A DNA stretch of 5,909 bases from JBKHBQ01 sp046542305 (lineage in GTDB: Bacteria; Bacteroidota; Bacteroidia; Bacteroidales; 4484-276): positions 1-5,909 of the forward strand of contig JBKHBQ010000254.1 in assembly GCA_046542305.1 (NCBI GenBank), given 5' to 3'. Position 1 is the first letter of the stretch, and every line of letters begins with the position of its first letter. The notes below the pieces were generated by a model. That model ran no database searches. It saw nothing but the letters and a program-made list of their open reading frames with translations, and was not told where the DNA came from. Positions 5,130-5,909 of this stretch are shown piece by piece. Both the position numbers and the translations under genes were made by a program.

Positions 5130-5909
5130 ATGATAAGATATTTGCTCGTATTTCTTTTTCTTCTTATCGGGGTTGTAAAACTGCCGGCGCAGAGCATCCA
5201 TCATCCATGGATTCTCAGCTTTGGCAACAGCTATACTGATTTTCACCTGCCGGTGAAAAGTGATCTTTCAGCCATATTTACGAGTGCCGACTGGATGGGG
5301 GCTCATGTTCCCATGAGCATCAGGGCAGGCATAAGGCTGAGTAATTCCTTTACATTCAGCGCCGTGAGTTCGGCTACAAAACTGGAACCTGAAAAACTGA
5401 ATACCATTCCGCTTCAGGATCCCGTAAACAATGAACTTTTCTGGAAAGCCGGTGGTCAGCTCGAGTACAAGCTTGCCAACGGGTACCTGCTCCGAACAAC
5501 CAGCAAAGTAGACCCTTATTTGCTGATCGGTGCCAACGGCACACGCATCAACGAAGAAATTCATTTCTCGCAATCAGTTGGTGTGGGCATAAATCTTTGG
5601 CTGAGCCGCCAGGTGGGAATCAATTTTCAGGGAACCTATGATCGTATCAACGACTTCAACGATTATACGCACTTCATCGTTGGCATTGTGACGCGGGTAG
5701 GAAATATGGCGGACCGCGACCGCGATGGCGTACCCAACAAACTGGATAAATGCCCCACCGTTGCCGGAGTGAAACACCTGGATGGGTGCCCTGACTACGA
5801 TATGGATGGCATTACCGATTCATTGGATCGATGCCCACGGGTATACGGCCCCATCGAATCCGACGGCTGTCCTGATTTTGATCTTGACGGGGTGCCCGAC
5901 CATGAGGAC
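5130..5909 (+). CDS. Second OmpA-like outer membrane protein with TSP3 repeats (C-terminus cut by window edge)
   Basis: An open frame from the ATG at 5130 runs 260 codons to the window end without a stop. Residues 1-20 form a signal peptide (MIRYLLVFLFLLIGVVKLPA, cut before Gln21). Residues about 25-190 align with the barrel of the upstream gene almost without gaps: shared HPW at 25-27, DFH, DWMG, KLE, FWKxGGQxEYxxANGYLL, PYLLxGxN, SVGVGxNxW (SMGVG in the upstream protein) and NFQGxYD followed by DFNDY. Two complete 27-residue TSP3 repeats (195-221 and 222-248) and the start of a third follow. An OmpA peptidoglycan-binding domain is expected beyond the edge but not seen. It is clearly a paralogue from tandem duplication, though well diverged, and uses more GC-rich codons. 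A terminator separates it from the first copy, and it appears to have its own promoter. Confidence 0.92.
   Translation, partial: MIRYLLVFLFLLIGVVKLPAQSIHHPWILSFGNSYTDFHLPVKSDLSAIFTSADWMGAHVPMSIRAGIRLSNSFTFSAVSSATKLEPEKLNTIPLQDPVNNELFWKAGGQLEYKLANGYLLRTTSKVDPYLLIGANGTRINEEIHFSQSVGVGINLWLSRQVGINFQGTYDRINDFNDYTHFIVGIVTRVGNMADRDRDGVPNKLDKCPTVAGVKHLDGCPDYDMDGITDSLDRCPRVYGPIESDGCPDFDLDGVPDHED
5712..5909 (+). repeat. TSP3 repeat region of the second porin gene (partial)
   Basis: Two full 81-bp units and 36 bp of a third are visible, encoding DRDRDGVPNKLDKCP, DYDMDGITDSLDRCP and DFDLDGVPDHED starts. The calcium-loop aspartates and the cysteine pair of each complete unit are kept. At DNA level the units are more diverged from one another than those in the first gene. 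Confidence 0.88.

Overview
The window looks like a chromosomal segment from a member of the Bacteroidota. Several promoters carry the TAnnTTTG -7 element typical of that phylum, start codons follow A-rich leaders rather than clear Shine-Dalgarno sites, and the protein types fit: an OmpA-like porin with thrombospondin type 3 repeats, and an Mrp ATPase of the form I associate with Bacteroidota. I cannot fix the order or genus. No rRNA, tRNA, CRISPR array, insertion sequence or phage gene is visible. No stretch without a gene exceeds about 240 bases.

Left part (1-1902): a peroxide-defence module. A LysR-type regulator closely resembling OxyR runs leftward off the window edge. Divergent to it is a dps-peroxiredoxin operon (26 bp gap, shared terminator). 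The 130-bp divergent region holds a well-spaced Bacteroidota promoter for dps, a -7 element for oxyR on the other strand, and an AT-rich inverted repeat between them that is a good candidate OxyR operator. Dps would store and oxidise iron using peroxide, the single-cysteine Prx6-type peroxiredoxin would reduce peroxides, and OxyR would sense them.

Middle part (1903-3400): an iron-sulfur module, mrp (apbC-type P-loop ATPase with an N-terminal MIP18/DUF59 domain) followed by a small NifU C-terminal-domain protein. The two are probably co-transcribed and end at a strong terminator. The Mrp protein lacks the CxxC motif of classical Mrp/ApbC/Nbp35 proteins, whereas the Nfu protein keeps its CxxC.

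Right part (3401-5909): two tandem paralogous outer-membrane proteins, each with a signal peptide, a beta-barrel domain and calcium-binding TSP3 repeats of 27 residues. The first is complete and ends in an OmpA peptidoglycan-binding domain. The second is cut by the window end in its third TSP3 repeat. Each has its own promoter and they are separated by a strong terminator, so they are probably regulated separately. Palindromes near both promoters are candidate operators.

The genes are all of recognisable families. I do not see a clearly new system. The points most worth checking are the candidate OxyR operator, the CxxC-less Mrp paired with Nfu, and the repeat-driven length variability of the porin pair.
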